A stretch of DNA of 38,839 bases from Chloroflexota bacterium (GTDB lineage Bacteria > Chloroflexota > Limnocylindria > Limnocylindrales > CSP1-4). Each line of letters opens with the position of its first letter. The first letter of the stretch is position 1. The notes beneath the pieces are model-generated. The model saw nothing but the letters and a program-made list of their open reading frames with translations. It was not told the DNA's origin and ran no database searches. Shown here one piece after another: positions 1-8,646 of the stretch. The position numbers and the translations under genes are program-made. Location of the stretch: NCBI GenBank assembly GCA_021802825.1, contig JAJZRG010000034.1, positions 1 to 38,839 of the forward strand, given 5' to 3'.

Positions 1-515
1 GCCGCGAGGCGCTCCGCCTCGGCCAGTCTTGCTGCCTCGGCTTCGGCCGCCTGCCGCTCCGCCTCTTGCTCCGCAGCAGCCTGCGCCTGTCGCGCGGCCT
101 CGGTTTCGGCCAGTCTTGCTGCCTCGGCTTCGGCCGCCTGCCGCTCCGCCTCGGCCTCGGCGGCCTTGCGGTCGGCTTCTGCTTGGGCCCGCGCCTGCCG
201 CGCTGCCTCTGCCTCGGCGGCCTGTCGCTCCGCCTCTTGCTCCGCGGCGGCCTTCGCCTGCCGCTCCGCCTCGGCCTCGGCGGCCTTGCGGTCGGCTTCT
301 GCTTGGGCCCGCGCCTGCCGCGCTGCCTCTGCCTCGGCGGCCTGACGGGCGGCCTCGTGGTCGAGGGCGGGCTCGCTCGTGGGGCCTGCGGGCGCGGTTC
401 CGGCATCGGCGGGGGTATCGAGACGCTGTCCCACCCACTCGAGGAACTGGCCGCAGGTCCCGCAGAACGCGTCGCCCTCGGCGTTCTTCGCGCCGCAGTT
501 GCCGCAGACGATCAC
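1..515 (-). CDS. Zinc-ribbon protein with long Ala/Glu/Arg helix, 3' end outside window (partial)
   Basis: Role unknown; it is the last visible gene of the minus-strand eCIS operon. The frame is open from a GTG at 515 to the window edge, with a GGAGG ribosome site at 530-526. Residues 3-27 form a zinc ribbon of the pattern CxxCG(x)10CGxCG followed by FLEWVG. After a short linker the protein becomes almost pure Ala/Glu/Gln/Arg in heptad-like order (AEAERQAAEAEAARQ style), predicted to be one long helix or coiled coil. The DNA for this helix carries a 90-bp exact repeat. The ribbon with its FLEW tail recurs at the N-terminus of the gene at 22569. Alternatives are a structural rod or an adaptor/cargo-loading protein; neither can be decided here. 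The C-terminal part is not visible. Confidence 0.75.
   Translation of the reverse strand, partial: MIVCGNCGAKNAEGDAFCGTCGQFLEWVGQRLDTPADAGTAPAGPTSEPALDHEAARQAAEAEAARQARAQAEADRKAAEAEAERQAKAAAEQEAERQAAEAEAARQARAQAEADRKAAEAEAERQAAEAEAARLAETEAARQAQAAAEQEAERQAAEAEAARLAEAERLA
135..344. repeat. Exact 90-bp tandem repeat, 120-bp period, inside coding sequence
   Basis: Bases 135-224 and 255-344 are identical, giving a 40-residue repeat unit in the helical region of the leftmost gene. A second pair (20-65 and 107-152, 46 bp, 87-bp offset) is also identical. Both offsets are multiples of three, so copy-number change would lengthen or shorten the helix without a frameshift. Confidence 0.85.
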
Positions 516-611
516 CGGTGCCGTTCCTCCGCTGTTGCTCGGAGCATAGACGCGTCCGGTCCGTCGCGGCTGCCGCCACGGCAGGACGTTGTCCAGCTCA
601 CTGCCGAAATG

Positions 612-1244
612 TCAGGCTGCAGGCTCCGGATCGGGCGGCTTGTCGCCCGTCGCATCGCCAGCCGCCGCATCGACCACCTTGACCCGCGACTTCTTCGCCG
701 GCGCCTGGACCACGACCTCCACCTTGTGCGGCACGTGCGCGGGCTTGCCCGCGCCGATGATCCGCTCCACCCGGTCAAGGTCCACGGCTCCCGCGTCTGG
801 CGTCACGATCCGGACCAGCAGCGCGGGGTCGGGCGTGCCGACCATGGGGCTGCCGGGGTCGAGCGACCACGCGGTCCCGCCGTTCTCGAGGACCTCGATC
901 TCCGCCCCGGTCGCGAGCCGCAGCTCGTCGGCAAGGCCAACGGCCGTGCCTCGCCGGCGAAGCAGGTCCACGCCCGACTTCACCGCCTGCCGCCGACGAG
1001 CCAGATCCCATGTCTCGTCCAGCTCCAGCGCCACCCAGCTCGCGAGCCAGCCAAGGAAGTCGGGCGGCGTGAGCGACGGGTCGAAGTAGGCGGGCAGGTT
1101 GTCGAGCGTCGAGAAGACCGGGGCGAGGACGTCGTCGAACGCCTCGGTCAGACGGATCGTGAACGGGTCCTCCTCTTGGTAGATGGCAGGCAGGCCCTGT
1201 GCCAGCGGGTGCGGGCTCCGCAGGCCCTCGATCGTGCCGCGCAT
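612..1244 (-). CDS. Baseplate protein, phage P2 gpI-like (tail protein TIGR02242 type)
   Basis: A likely baseplate wedge/hub component of the eCIS, of the gpI-like family found in Streptomyces and other free-living CIS loci. The 210-residue protein starts at 1244, where ATG shares a base with the TGA of the upstream baseplate gene (TGATG), implying translational coupling. The N-terminal half has the family hallmarks: LPAIYQEEDPF, a run ending in LPAYFDP, then DFLGWLASWVALELDE, and an RRRGTAVGLADELRLATG segment. The last 30 residues are Lys/Pro/Asp-rich and probably disordered. The family call comes from motif recognition, and the exact position in the particle is inferred from homologous systems. 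Confidence 0.85.
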   Translation of the reverse strand: MRGTIEGLRSPHPLAQGLPAIYQEEDPFTIRLTEAFDDVLAPVFSTLDNLPAYFDPSLTPPDFLGWLASWVALELDETWDLARRRQAVKSGVDLLRRRGTAVGLADELRLATGAEIEVLENGGTAWSLDPGSPMVGTPDPALLVRIVTPDAGAVDLDRVERIIGAGKPAHVPHKVEVVVQAPAKKSRVKVVDAAAGDATGDKPPDPEPAA

Positions 1245-3196
1245 CAGCCGGCCTCCACGAGCACCTGGTGCTCGTAGCTGAACACGAGGGCGGTTGGCTC
1301 CAGCTCCAGGCGGTTCGTCTGGCCGCCGCGCTGCCCGGTGACCGGGTCGGCGCCGAAGATCCGGAGATCATCAACGAGCTCGGTGCCGCGGAGGCCCTGG
1401 AGGACCGCCGTCAGCTCGCCCGCCGTGACCGGCCGACCGAACGGCCAGCCGTCCCCGTCCGGGCCGCCCGTGATCGGGTCGAGGTACGCGTAGAGCGCGT
1501 CGAGCGCGGCCGTCTGGAGGCGGGCGGGGTTGGTCCGGGCTCGGGCGCGAAGCTTCGCGACCACCGTCACGCCGCGGTACACGGGCGGCTCGACCACGAC
1601 CCGCGTCCCGATGACGCGCGTCTCCTCGAGGCGGTCCGTGATCCGCTGGAGGGCGGCCTCGGGCGGGACCAGCTGCTCGAAGCGCAGGCGCGCGTCGGCG
1701 GCCCGGGCGACGGTCGGGACGATGAGCACGCGCACCGAGCCCGCGTCGGCCGGCTCCACAGCCGCCACGGCCCGAACCCGGGCCACCTCGGGCGCCGCGC
1801 TCCGGGCGATGTGCTCGAAGTCCTCGGCGGTTACCGCGCGGCCCCGCGTCCGCAGGAGGAGCGGCCCGCGCACCTTCGCGTTCTCCAGCGTTTCGCCGTC
1901 CACGCCGCCCACCGCCGGCCGACGGTTCTCCACGCGCCCGACGTACGGGATGGACGAGCGCAGCACCGAGATCGCGCGCGGCGCCACGTTGCCCCGCTCG
2001 CCACCGCCAGTGTGGTAGCCGCGGATCCGCAGCCGCGCGCCCTTGGGCGGGACGGCGCCATGCCGCTCGAGCGTGCCGTCGGCGAGGCGGACGGCCGGTC
2101 CAAGCTCAACCACGCCGGACACCGGATCGAGCACGAAGTGCAGGTCGTCCGGGCCGGAACCGGCGAAGTCCTCCGTCGCCTGCCACTCGACCCAGTCCTC
2201 GCCGTCCGGTGCCACCTCGAGCACGAGCGGCGCCGCGCCCGGGACGACGGGCCGGCGCCGGAGCGCCAGCCGCTGGCCGGGCACGCCCTCCGACACACCC
2301 AGGTCGTCGGTGTCCACGCGCTCGGCGTTCGCCACGTCGACGGTCCCGCCGCAGGTGAACGCCGCAAGCTTGCCGATAGATGGCGAGGAGCTGTACCGCG
2401 GCACGCCGTCCTCGGGCTCGGTGACGCGGGCGCGGATCCAGCCCGCCCGCTGCCGGTCGATGATCGAGGCCGCGTGCGACGACGGGACGTGGAGCACCAC
2501 GTCGCCGTTGCGGTTGAGGCCGCCTGTGTCGTCGTGGTCCACCTCGCAGTCGACCCACTCGTCGCCGTCCCAGGCCTCCCAGGCGAGCGGCGGCCGCAGG
2601 GGGTCCACGCCCACGCCCTCGATGGAGCACTCGAAGCGGAGCGTGACCGCGCAGGACGGGACCGCGTCCGACAGCCCGATGTACAGGGCGTTGCCCGCCG
2701 CCGGGACCTCGTCGAAGCAGGTGAAGCGCTGGCCGATGGCGAGGGTCTCGTCATGGTCGCGGAACGTTCGGCCGTCGATCTGCGAGCGCAGCTTGGAGAG
2801 GCTGCACGAGACGATGGGCAGGTCCGCGAGGGTCTCGAAGACAGTGGCGGCCTCGCTCTCCGTGCGGACTGTGGCGACCTGCGTCGAGATCGGGATCTTC
2901 ACCGTGGCGGGCTGGGGCGCGGTGAGCCAGAACGTCACGGTCGTTCGGGCGGCCGTCGGCGGGAACAGCTTCACGCCGAGGAGCTCGAGGAACGCCACGT
3001 ACTGGCGGTCCGGCACGCGGTTGAGCCGGTACACGACCTGGTCGGTCATGAACGCGAACAGCTCGATCAGCGTGACACCGGGGTCGGATACGTTGTGGTC
3101 GGTCCACGACGGCGAGCGGCGCGCGACCTGGCGCTTGGCGTCGTCAACGAGGTCCTGGAAGCGCCGGTCGTCGAGGTTCGGGAGGGGCAGCGCCAT
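1244..3196 (-). CDS. Large baseplate assembly protein (gp6/J-like, Afp11-type)
   Basis: A 650-residue baseplate wedge protein of the 'putative baseplate assembly protein' family, related to T4 gp6/P2 gpJ and to Afp11 of the antifeeding prophage. The N-terminus has the typical RRFQDLVDDAKRQVARRSP and the WTDHNVSDPGVTLIELFA motif, then the LNRVPDRQYVAFLELLG segment. The C-terminal half has the VTAEDFEHIAR and VRVLIVPT motifs seen in J-like proteins. ATG at 3196 has an AGGAG site about ten bases upstream. The gene lies 33 bp after gp25 and overlaps the gpI-like gene by one base, as expected for baseplate genes produced in a fixed ratio. Confidence 0.9.
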   Translation of the reverse strand: MALPLPNLDDRRFQDLVDDAKRQVARRSPSWTDHNVSDPGVTLIELFAFMTDQVVYRLNRVPDRQYVAFLELLGVKLFPPTAARTTVTFWLTAPQPATVKIPISTQVATVRTESEAATVFETLADLPIVSCSLSKLRSQIDGRTFRDHDETLAIGQRFTCFDEVPAAGNALYIGLSDAVPSCAVTLRFECSIEGVGVDPLRPPLAWEAWDGDEWVDCEVDHDDTGGLNRNGDVVLHVPSSHAASIIDRQRAGWIRARVTEPEDGVPRYSSSPSIGKLAAFTCGGTVDVANAERVDTDDLGVSEGVPGQRLALRRRPVVPGAAPLVLEVAPDGEDWVEWQATEDFAGSGPDDLHFVLDPVSGVVELGPAVRLADGTLERHGAVPPKGARLRIRGYHTGGGERGNVAPRAISVLRSSIPYVGRVENRRPAVGGVDGETLENAKVRGPLLLRTRGRAVTAEDFEHIARSAAPEVARVRAVAAVEPADAGSVRVLIVPTVARAADARLRFEQLVPPEAALQRITDRLEETRVIGTRVVVEPPVYRGVTVVAKLRARARTNPARLQTAALDALYAYLDPITGGPDGDGWPFGRPVTAGELTAVLQGLRGTELVDDLRIFGADPVTGQRGGQTNRLELEPTALVFSYEHQVLVEAG

Positions 3197-3229
3197 CGTC
3201 GTGTCGCTCCTGCGTGGCAGGGCGGGGGA

Positions 3230-3628
3230 TCAGCCCTCGCCGGGGATGACGTAGAACGGGAAGACGAGATTGCGGGGGTTGTTGCGGTCCGAGGTCGTGT
3301 AGCGGATGTCGAGCAGGAGGGCGTCCGGCTCCGTCGGGTGGCGGTCCACCGCCACGTCGAGGACGTCCACGCGGGGCTCCCAGCGCCGCAGCGCGTCGCG
3401 CACCGCCGAGGCCAGCCGCAGCGCGGTTCGGGCGTCGGCGGGGTCGAAGACGTAGTCGTGGATGGCGCAGCCGAACTCGGGGCGCATCGGCCGCTCGCCG
3501 GGCGCCGTGGACAGGATCAGCCGGATGCTCTGCTCGATCTCCGCCTCGTCGCCCACCAGGCGGATCCCGCCCGTCGCGTCCGTCTCGACCGGGAAGGCCC
3601 AGCCGCGCCCGATGAATGCCTGGCTCAC
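3230..3628 (-). CDS. gp25-like baseplate wedge protein (gpW/gp25 family)
   Basis: A 132-residue baseplate wedge protein homologous to T4 gp25, P2 gpW and Afp9, which contacts the first sheath ring and helps trigger sheath assembly. The sequence shows the family order: GRGWAFPV near the N-terminus, then EAEIEQSIRLILSTAPGER, then MRPEFGCAIHDYVFDP, the most conserved block, with the EFG-like turn typical of gp25. The start is a GTG at 3628 preceded by GGAGG. It sits between the spike-hub gene (13 bp away) and the large baseplate gene, the usual position in CIS operons. Confidence 0.93.
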   Translation of the reverse strand: MSQAFIGRGWAFPVETDATGGIRLVGDEAEIEQSIRLILSTAPGERPMRPEFGCAIHDYVFDPADARTALRLASAVRDALRRWEPRVDVLDVAVDRHPTEPDALLLDIRYTTSDRNNPRNLVFPFYVIPGEG

Positions 3629-3641
3629 CGTCGGCCTCCCA

Positions 3642-5357
3642 TCAGTTGAGCGTGATCGTGGCGCCGTCGATGTCCACGCCCGAGCTCCCGTCGATCTTCA
3701 CGCCGCCCGAGCCCTTGAGCTTGAGCTGGCCGTCGGCCTCGATGGAGATGCCCGCCGACGACTTGATCGTCACGTCCTGCGTGGACTCGATCTCGATGGT
3801 GCCGTCCGACTTGAGGTGGATCTTGGTGTCGGATTCGTTGAGCGCGAGCTTGTAGCCGCCGCCGGCGCTGATCAGGGCGATCCCGGAGTCCCCGTCGTCG
3901 TCGAACAGCACGATCTTGTGGCCCTTGCGGGAGACGAAGCCGCGCCGCTTCACCGACCCGTTGTCGAACAGGCCGTTGCCCAGCGGCGGCTTGTCCTGGC
4001 CGTTCCACAGGCTGCCGATCACGTACGGCCGGCGCATGTCTCCATGGTCGAAGGCGACGAGCACCTCGTCGTTGACCTGCGGCAGCCAGACGGCCCCCGA
4101 ATCTGGCCCGGCGCCCAGCGACGCCACCCGCGTCCAGTCGGACTCGTAGCCGTCGGCGAGCCAGGGGAGCTTGATCTTGACCCGGCCCAGCTGGTCGGGG
4201 TCGTCGTTGTTGGTCACGAGCGCCATCGCGACGCCGTGCACCGGCGACTCGTCCGGGCGGAGGGAGAGCCCGGCGGTGGCGAGGCCCAGCATCGAGCGGT
4301 CCAGCTGTCCGGAGACCGTGAACCTGGTCCGGTAGCCGTCCCGGTGGAACAGGTGCTGGGCGCTGCCGATCACGTACCGGCCCGCGAACTCGGCCGCCAC
4401 GCCGGCGATGCTCACGGCCGCCCCGGCCTTCAGCGCCGGGTTGCCTCTGGCGGTCCCCACCGCCTCGGCGAAGGCGGAGCCGATTCGGTTGGCGATCGCC
4501 TTCGCGGTGGCATCCACGCTCGTCTGGTCCACGAGCGGCCGGTCCACGCTCGTGAACGTGGGGTTGCCGAAGACCCGGGCGAGGCTGGCTGGGCTCTCCT
4601 GGAGGGACGCCGAGCCCGCGGCTGCCTGGGCCCGCCCCACGACCGCCTGCTTGTTCGCCATGTCCCAGCCGCGGACGGTGACGTCGCCCACCTGCTCCGC
4701 GGAGGACAGGCGCGGGTGGAACTCGAGGAGGTCCTGGCCCAGGACCAGCTGGAGCGGGTTGGTGGACTGGAGGTCGCCCTCCGCCGGAGCGTCGGAGGCC
4801 TGGGGCGCCGGGGTGTACGAGAGCTTTCCCTCGTCCACCTCCACCTGGTAGCCGATCTCGCGCGCACGCCGCTGCAGGAACGCCCAGTCGGTCTCGTTGG
4901 TCTGCGCGACGTAGTCCTCGACGTGCTCGCTCTCGGTGATCTCGCCCACCGCGACGCCGACGCGCTGGGCGATCTGCGAGGCGATCTCGGAGTCCTTCAT
5001 CTGCTGATACGTCTGGGTCTGGCGGCCCCGCTGGAACCGGTGGAGCGGGTCGTAGCCGCGCACGATGGCGAGCGACCCCGAGGGGGTGTAGTCCGCCTCG
5101 ATGGCCGTCACCTCGGCCTCCACCAGGGGTGCCGGGGACTGGCCGCCCACCGCCGTCGCGGACACCTTGAGCTTGGACCCGATCTTGATCCGCGCATCGC
5201 TCACGGCGCTCCGGTCGATGTCGAGGAAGGTGACGGTCACCATGTCCGGCTGGTGGAGGTAGTCGTCCACGACCACCTGCTCGACGAGCGGCAGGAGCGC
5301 GCTGTCGAGCGGCGACCCGTCCACCTCGAGCTGGACCTGGAGCGTGTACTCCGGCAT
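3642..5357 (-). CDS. VgrG-like spike/hub protein (gp27-gp5 fusion type, Afp8-like)
   Basis: The central hub and spike that sits under the tube and leads penetration. The 571-residue protein has a gp27-like hub in the first ~350 residues (phage late-control D type, including AFLQRRAREIGYQVEVDEGKL). An OB-fold gp5-like domain follows at about residues 360-460 (GVAMALVTNNDDPDQLGRVK and WLPQVNDEVLVAFDHGD). The C-terminal ~90 residues alternate small, charged and hydrophobic residues (IEIESTQDVTIKSSAG, VKIDGSSGVDIDGA), typical of a triple-stranded beta-helix spike. No enzymatic C-terminal extension is visible. It starts 4 bp after the LysM gene stop. No PAAR gene follows, so the needle end may be self-capped. 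Confidence 0.92.
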   Translation of the reverse strand: MPEYTLQVQLEVDGSPLDSALLPLVEQVVVDDYLHQPDMVTVTFLDIDRSAVSDARIKIGSKLKVSATAVGGQSPAPLVEAEVTAIEADYTPSGSLAIVRGYDPLHRFQRGRQTQTYQQMKDSEIASQIAQRVGVAVGEITESEHVEDYVAQTNETDWAFLQRRAREIGYQVEVDEGKLSYTPAPQASDAPAEGDLQSTNPLQLVLGQDLLEFHPRLSSAEQVGDVTVRGWDMANKQAVVGRAQAAAGSASLQESPASLARVFGNPTFTSVDRPLVDQTSVDATAKAIANRIGSAFAEAVGTARGNPALKAGAAVSIAGVAAEFAGRYVIGSAQHLFHRDGYRTRFTVSGQLDRSMLGLATAGLSLRPDESPVHGVAMALVTNNDDPDQLGRVKIKLPWLADGYESDWTRVASLGAGPDSGAVWLPQVNDEVLVAFDHGDMRRPYVIGSLWNGQDKPPLGNGLFDNGSVKRRGFVSRKGHKIVLFDDDGDSGIALISAGGGYKLALNESDTKIHLKSDGTIEIESTQDVTIKSSAGISIEADGQLKLKGSGGVKIDGSSGVDIDGATITLN

Positions 5358-5361
5358 CGCG

Positions 5362-6054
5362 TCAGGACCGCCGCTTCGCTTCGCCGTAGGTGGGGACGAG
5401 CAGGACCGTCCCGGGGGCGACGCGGAGCGGGTCGTCGATGCCGTTGAAGTCGGCCAGCCCGCGCCACAGGGCAGCGTTCTCGTACTCGCGCCACGCGACT
5501 GTGGCCAGCGTCTCGCCCTCGGCGATGGTGTGGGTCCGGCGGCCGTGGATGGCGCCCGAGGTGGGGTTCTGGCGTGCCTGCTCGACCGGCACCTCCTCGA
5601 GCTGGATGTTCGCGGTGGCGCGGAGCGGCTTGCCGGTGCCGTCGAACAGCAGGTAGCGTGCGGAGACCTGCTTGAGGTAGCCCCGGAAGGAGGTGATGGC
5701 CGGGTTGTCGCCCCACTCGAACACGACGATGGGCGGCTGCGGCCGCTGGCGCTGGATCGAATCGTCGGTGGGCTTGACCCACTCGATCAGCGTGTTGACG
5801 GCCGCGGCCACCGACGCGCCGCTCGCGGACATCTCGTCGAACAGCGTCTCGAACTGGAGCGTCTGCGGGTTGGCGCCCTGGAACTCGGGCCGCCCGGTGT
5901 CCTTGCCGCCCCGGACCTGCGGGCGGCTCCAGGAGGCGCTCTTGGAGATGGCGTACTCGCCCGGGTTGAAGTGGAACGCCAACTCCGAGGGGCCCGAGAC
6001 GGTGCCCTCGACGACGCGCAGGACGCCCTGGACGTACTGGTCGTCGATGGGCAT
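5362..6054 (-). CDS. CIS tube-initiator protein with LysM domain (Afp7/gp53-like)
   Basis: A 230-residue protein joining tube and hub in CIS baseplates. The start ATG at 6054 overlaps the TGA of the upstream tube gene (TGATG). An earlier in-frame start at 6408 would lie inside that gene and give low-complexity residues, so I reject it. Residues ~1-165 match the CIS tube N-terminal family (LAFHFNPGEYAISKSASWSRP; LQFETLFDE; PPIVVFEWGDNPAITSFRGYL; YLLFDGTGKPLRA). Residues ~178-225 form a LysM fold (HTIAEGETLATVAWREY through VAPGTVLLVP). LysM here probably mediates protein-protein contact or a transient cell-wall contact. Confidence 0.92.
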   Translation of the reverse strand: MPIDDQYVQGVLRVVEGTVSGPSELAFHFNPGEYAISKSASWSRPQVRGGKDTGRPEFQGANPQTLQFETLFDEMSASGASVAAAVNTLIEWVKPTDDSIQRQRPQPPIVVFEWGDNPAITSFRGYLKQVSARYLLFDGTGKPLRATANIQLEEVPVEQARQNPTSGAIHGRRTHTIAEGETLATVAWREYENAALWRGLADFNGIDDPLRVAPGTVLLVPTYGEAKRRS

Positions 6055-6482
6055 CACAGGCCCCCCGCGAGGAAGCCGCCGTGGGCGAGCTCGAGGGCCT
6101 CGGTCGCCACGCTGTTCTGCGCGATGTCGAGCGTGGGGCCGGTCCACCGAACCGGGTACACCGAGCCGAACGACCAGGCGGCGATCTCGGTGCCGGCCTC
6201 GTCGAGGACCGAGACGCGCATGGTGGTGGTGCGCATGCCGGGCTTGACCTGCGCTAGCCACGCGGCGACCGCGGTCGTCTCCTTGGTCACCGGCCGGCTC
6301 AGCTTGAGGTTCTGGAACTTGCCCCGGCCCGGCAGCCGGTGGACGTGCGAGTTGACCCCGCCCTCCTTGTACTCGTAGACCTCGTACTCGACCGAGAGGC
6401 CCTCGCACTTGGTCCAGACGCCGAGGCTGGTCTGCCCGTCGATGACGACCTTGAAGTGGAGCCCGAGCGCGATGTCGGTCAT
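6054..6482 (-). CDS. eCIS inner-tube protein 2 (gp19-like)
   Basis: A 142-residue tube protein of the T4 gp19/Hcp-like family, resembling Afp5-type tube paralogues that form the first tube layers above the hub. Motifs include LGLHFKVVIDGQ at the N-terminus, CEGLSVEYEVYEYKEGG, KLSRPVTKE, and a C-terminal block ending in ALELAHGGF. It lies directly before the LysM gene and is separate from the first tube gene, with three genes between. The two tube proteins are clearly divergent from one another in sequence. Start ATG at 6482 has AGGAG upstream. Confidence 0.93.
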   Translation of the reverse strand: MTDIALGLHFKVVIDGQTSLGVWTKCEGLSVEYEVYEYKEGGVNSHVHRLPGRGKFQNLKLSRPVTKETTAVAAWLAQVKPGMRTTTMRVSVLDEAGTEIAAWSFGSVYPVRWTGPTLDIAQNSVATEALELAHGGFLAGGL

Positions 6483-6528
6483 CGGAGCGGCTCCTGCTCG
6501 GCGAGCTCAGCGCGCGGGGCGGCCACGG

Positions 6529-8640
6529 CTAGAACCCCCGGTCCACGAGCGCGCCCGACCGCTCGCGCTCGACGAGGAGGTCGCGACGGAGGCGCAGCGC
6601 GATGCGGTCGTAGAGGCGGTCGGCCCAGGCCTGGGTCTCCTGGTCGCGGGCCGCTTCCGAGCCCGCTGCCCCTGCCGCGCCGGCCGCTGCGGTCTGGGCC
6701 GCGCCCCCGCCTCCGCCCCCTGCCGGGGCGCTGGCGCCAGCCGCCGGGCCCGATTCGCCGCTGGCCGTCGACGGGCCGGGCGCGACCTCGACCTCGTCGA
6801 TGGTGACGGCGCGCGCGACGACGGGCTCGGGGTCCCAAGCGCCCACGGCTGGGCTTGCCGAGGCTCGCGAGGGGAAGGACGGCCGCACGGACGACAGGCT
6901 GGCTGGGCGGCCTGCAGCGCCGGCGACATCGGCCCCGGTCATGGCCGGTCCGACCCGGAGGCCGCCTCGGGGCGCGGCGGGGCGCGACGCGCTGGACCGC
7001 GAGACGGTGGGCGACGATGACGCCGAAGCCGGAGCCGAAGCCGGGGTGGCGGCCGGGGCCGGGGCCGATGTCGCCGACGTCGAGGCGGCGGCCCAGGGCA
7101 TCGACGGCAGCGCCGCGCCTGCCGCGAGCCGCGCGGCCATCGGGTCGGGACCCGCCCCTGCGCTCGGTGCCGAGGGGTCGTCGGCCAGTGGGTTGGTCCA
7201 GGTGAGCCGCGCTGGCGAGATCCCGCCCTGCCCGGGCTCGATCGCGAACGGCGAGCCGGGGCCGCCGAGCGAGCCGGCACCCGCGGTCATCGCGCTGGGC
7301 TGGCTTGGCGCCCAGCCTGCGCCGGCCGCGGCCCAGTCGGGACGGCCCACCGCGGCGAGGGCCTCGGCCGATGACCCGGCGCCGACGGCGTCGCCCTCGA
7401 TCTCGGCTTCGGGCACGGCCCGTCGCAACACGGAGATCGCCGAGCTCGCGGGGGTGAGCACCGGACGCAGGCCGCCGACGAGGGGGCTGCGCGCCGGAGC
7501 GCGTGTGGCAGAGCGCTGGAGCCGCGCCGGGGCAGGGGAGGGGTTCGATGACGCCATTCCCCCAGGCGATGCAGCCGGCTGCATCGGGTCGGCGGGCGCG
7601 CTCGTCCCTGACGTCGCGAGGGCAGCGGTGGCGAGCGTCTCGGCTGCGGGTGCGGACACGCCGCTTGGCGCGGACGGGCCTGGCGCGGACGGGCCTGGCG
7701 CGGCCAGCGGCCCCGGGGCAGGCGGCAGGGTGGCAGACGATGCGAGCGACGACGACGCGGCCGCCGAGGAGCCCTGGATCGCCATTCGCGACACGGTGGG
7801 CGTGAGCGGCGCGCCAAGCCGGATCCGTCGGACCGGCCGATCGGTCACGGACGTTGACGGGACCGAAGGCGCCCGGGCTGCCTGGGCGACGGTCGGCGTG
7901 CTGGCCGTGCTCGCTCGGGCCGGATCACCGGCGACCGACCGGCCGACGGAGGGCGCGTCAGAACCGGCCACTGCGCTGGCAGCCATCGGCGACGAACGGC
8001 TCACGGATGCGACGGCGGCGCGCCCGATGAGCCCCACCAGGCCCGCCACCGGGCTGGGCGCAGTGACGAGCGGCGACGGCGCCGCCACGGGTGCGACGCC
8101 CGCGCTCGCCGCGCCGCGAGGCGGCGCCTCCTCGAGCGCCACGCCGCTCTGTGCGGGGACCGCGTCGGCGGGGGCGACGTCACCGCTCACCCCGTCGTCC
8201 GGCGAGGCGCTTCCGTCCGAGCTCCGCTGCACGGCCGCGCGGGTCGCGGGTCGGGCGTCATGCGCCGTCCGGACGCTGGCGGGCATCGGCGATGCGGGCG
8301 AGCGCCGGACCGGCGCCGCGATCCCCGCCACCAGACCGGCAGGCGCCTCGAGCCCGCGGTCGTGGCCGAGCGGAGCGAGGGCGAGCGGCGCCGGGCGCGC
8401 CGTCGCGAGCTGGGCCGAGAAGGGCGCGCTGGGCGCCACGAGCGGCGCGGACCCCACCACGCGCTGGATCGGCCGTGCGTAGCGCCACGCCGGCCGGGCG
8501 GGCGGATCGATTGAAGGCCCAGCCGCGCGCGCCTTGCCGGAACTGCCGGATGCCGCCTCGGAAGAACTCCCGGATGCCGCCGCGTCGCCGGCCCCCGACG
8601 GGCCGGCGACGAGCCGTCGCACCAGCGCCCCGAGATCCAT
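6529..8640 (-). CDS. 703-residue Ala/Pro/Ser-rich disordered eCIS protein, function unknown
   Basis: The protein occupies the operon slot between the DUF6760-like gene and tube 2. About 600 central residues are Ala, Pro, Ser, Gly and Val with no predictable fold, no membrane segment and no coiled coil. The two ends look ordered: residues 1-13 (MDLGALVRRLVAG) and the last ~45 residues (WADRLYDRIALRLRRDLLVE and ERSGALVDRGF). I recall short C-terminal blocks of this style in eCIS genes at the same position, but I cannot verify the family. ATG at 8640 is preceded by GGAGGG. Possible roles are a non-canonical length ruler, a lumen filler or cargo scaffold, or an assembly scaffold. Frame continuity and a ribosome site argue that the gene is real despite the bias. 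Confidence 0.75.
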   Translation of the reverse strand: MDLGALVRRLVAGPSGAGDAAASGSSSEAASGSSGKARAAGPSIDPPARPAWRYARPIQRVVGSAPLVAPSAPFSAQLATARPAPLALAPLGHDRGLEAPAGLVAGIAAPVRRSPASPMPASVRTAHDARPATRAAVQRSSDGSASPDDGVSGDVAPADAVPAQSGVALEEAPPRGAASAGVAPVAAPSPLVTAPSPVAGLVGLIGRAAVASVSRSSPMAASAVAGSDAPSVGRSVAGDPARASTASTPTVAQAARAPSVPSTSVTDRPVRRIRLGAPLTPTVSRMAIQGSSAAASSSLASSATLPPAPGPLAAPGPSAPGPSAPSGVSAPAAETLATAALATSGTSAPADPMQPAASPGGMASSNPSPAPARLQRSATRAPARSPLVGGLRPVLTPASSAISVLRRAVPEAEIEGDAVGAGSSAEALAAVGRPDWAAAGAGWAPSQPSAMTAGAGSLGGPGSPFAIEPGQGGISPARLTWTNPLADDPSAPSAGAGPDPMAARLAAGAALPSMPWAAASTSATSAPAPAATPASAPASASSSPTVSRSSASRPAAPRGGLRVGPAMTGADVAGAAGRPASLSSVRPSFPSRASASPAVGAWDPEPVVARAVTIDEVEVAPGPSTASGESGPAAGASAPAGGGGGGAAQTAAAGAAGAAGSEAARDQETQAWADRLYDRIALRLRRDLLVERERSGALVDRGF

Positions 8641-8646
8641 GCGCGC

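Noticed and set aside
1..360. Short repeated units resembling a CRISPR or satellite array
   Set aside because: Repeats lie in frame inside a coding helix (AEAERQAAEAEAARQ-like), with no regular unique spacers.
1199..3649. Long plus-strand open frame (816 codons) opposite the baseplate genes
   Set aside because: Antisense to two well-recognised baseplate proteins, Arg/Val/Glu-biased, no motif or ribosome site.
6800..8482. Plus-strand 560-codon Ala/Gly-rich frame opposite the 703-residue disordered gene
   Set aside because: Both strands are low complexity here, but only the minus strand has a ribosome site, operon spacing and ordered terminal segments; the plus frame has none.
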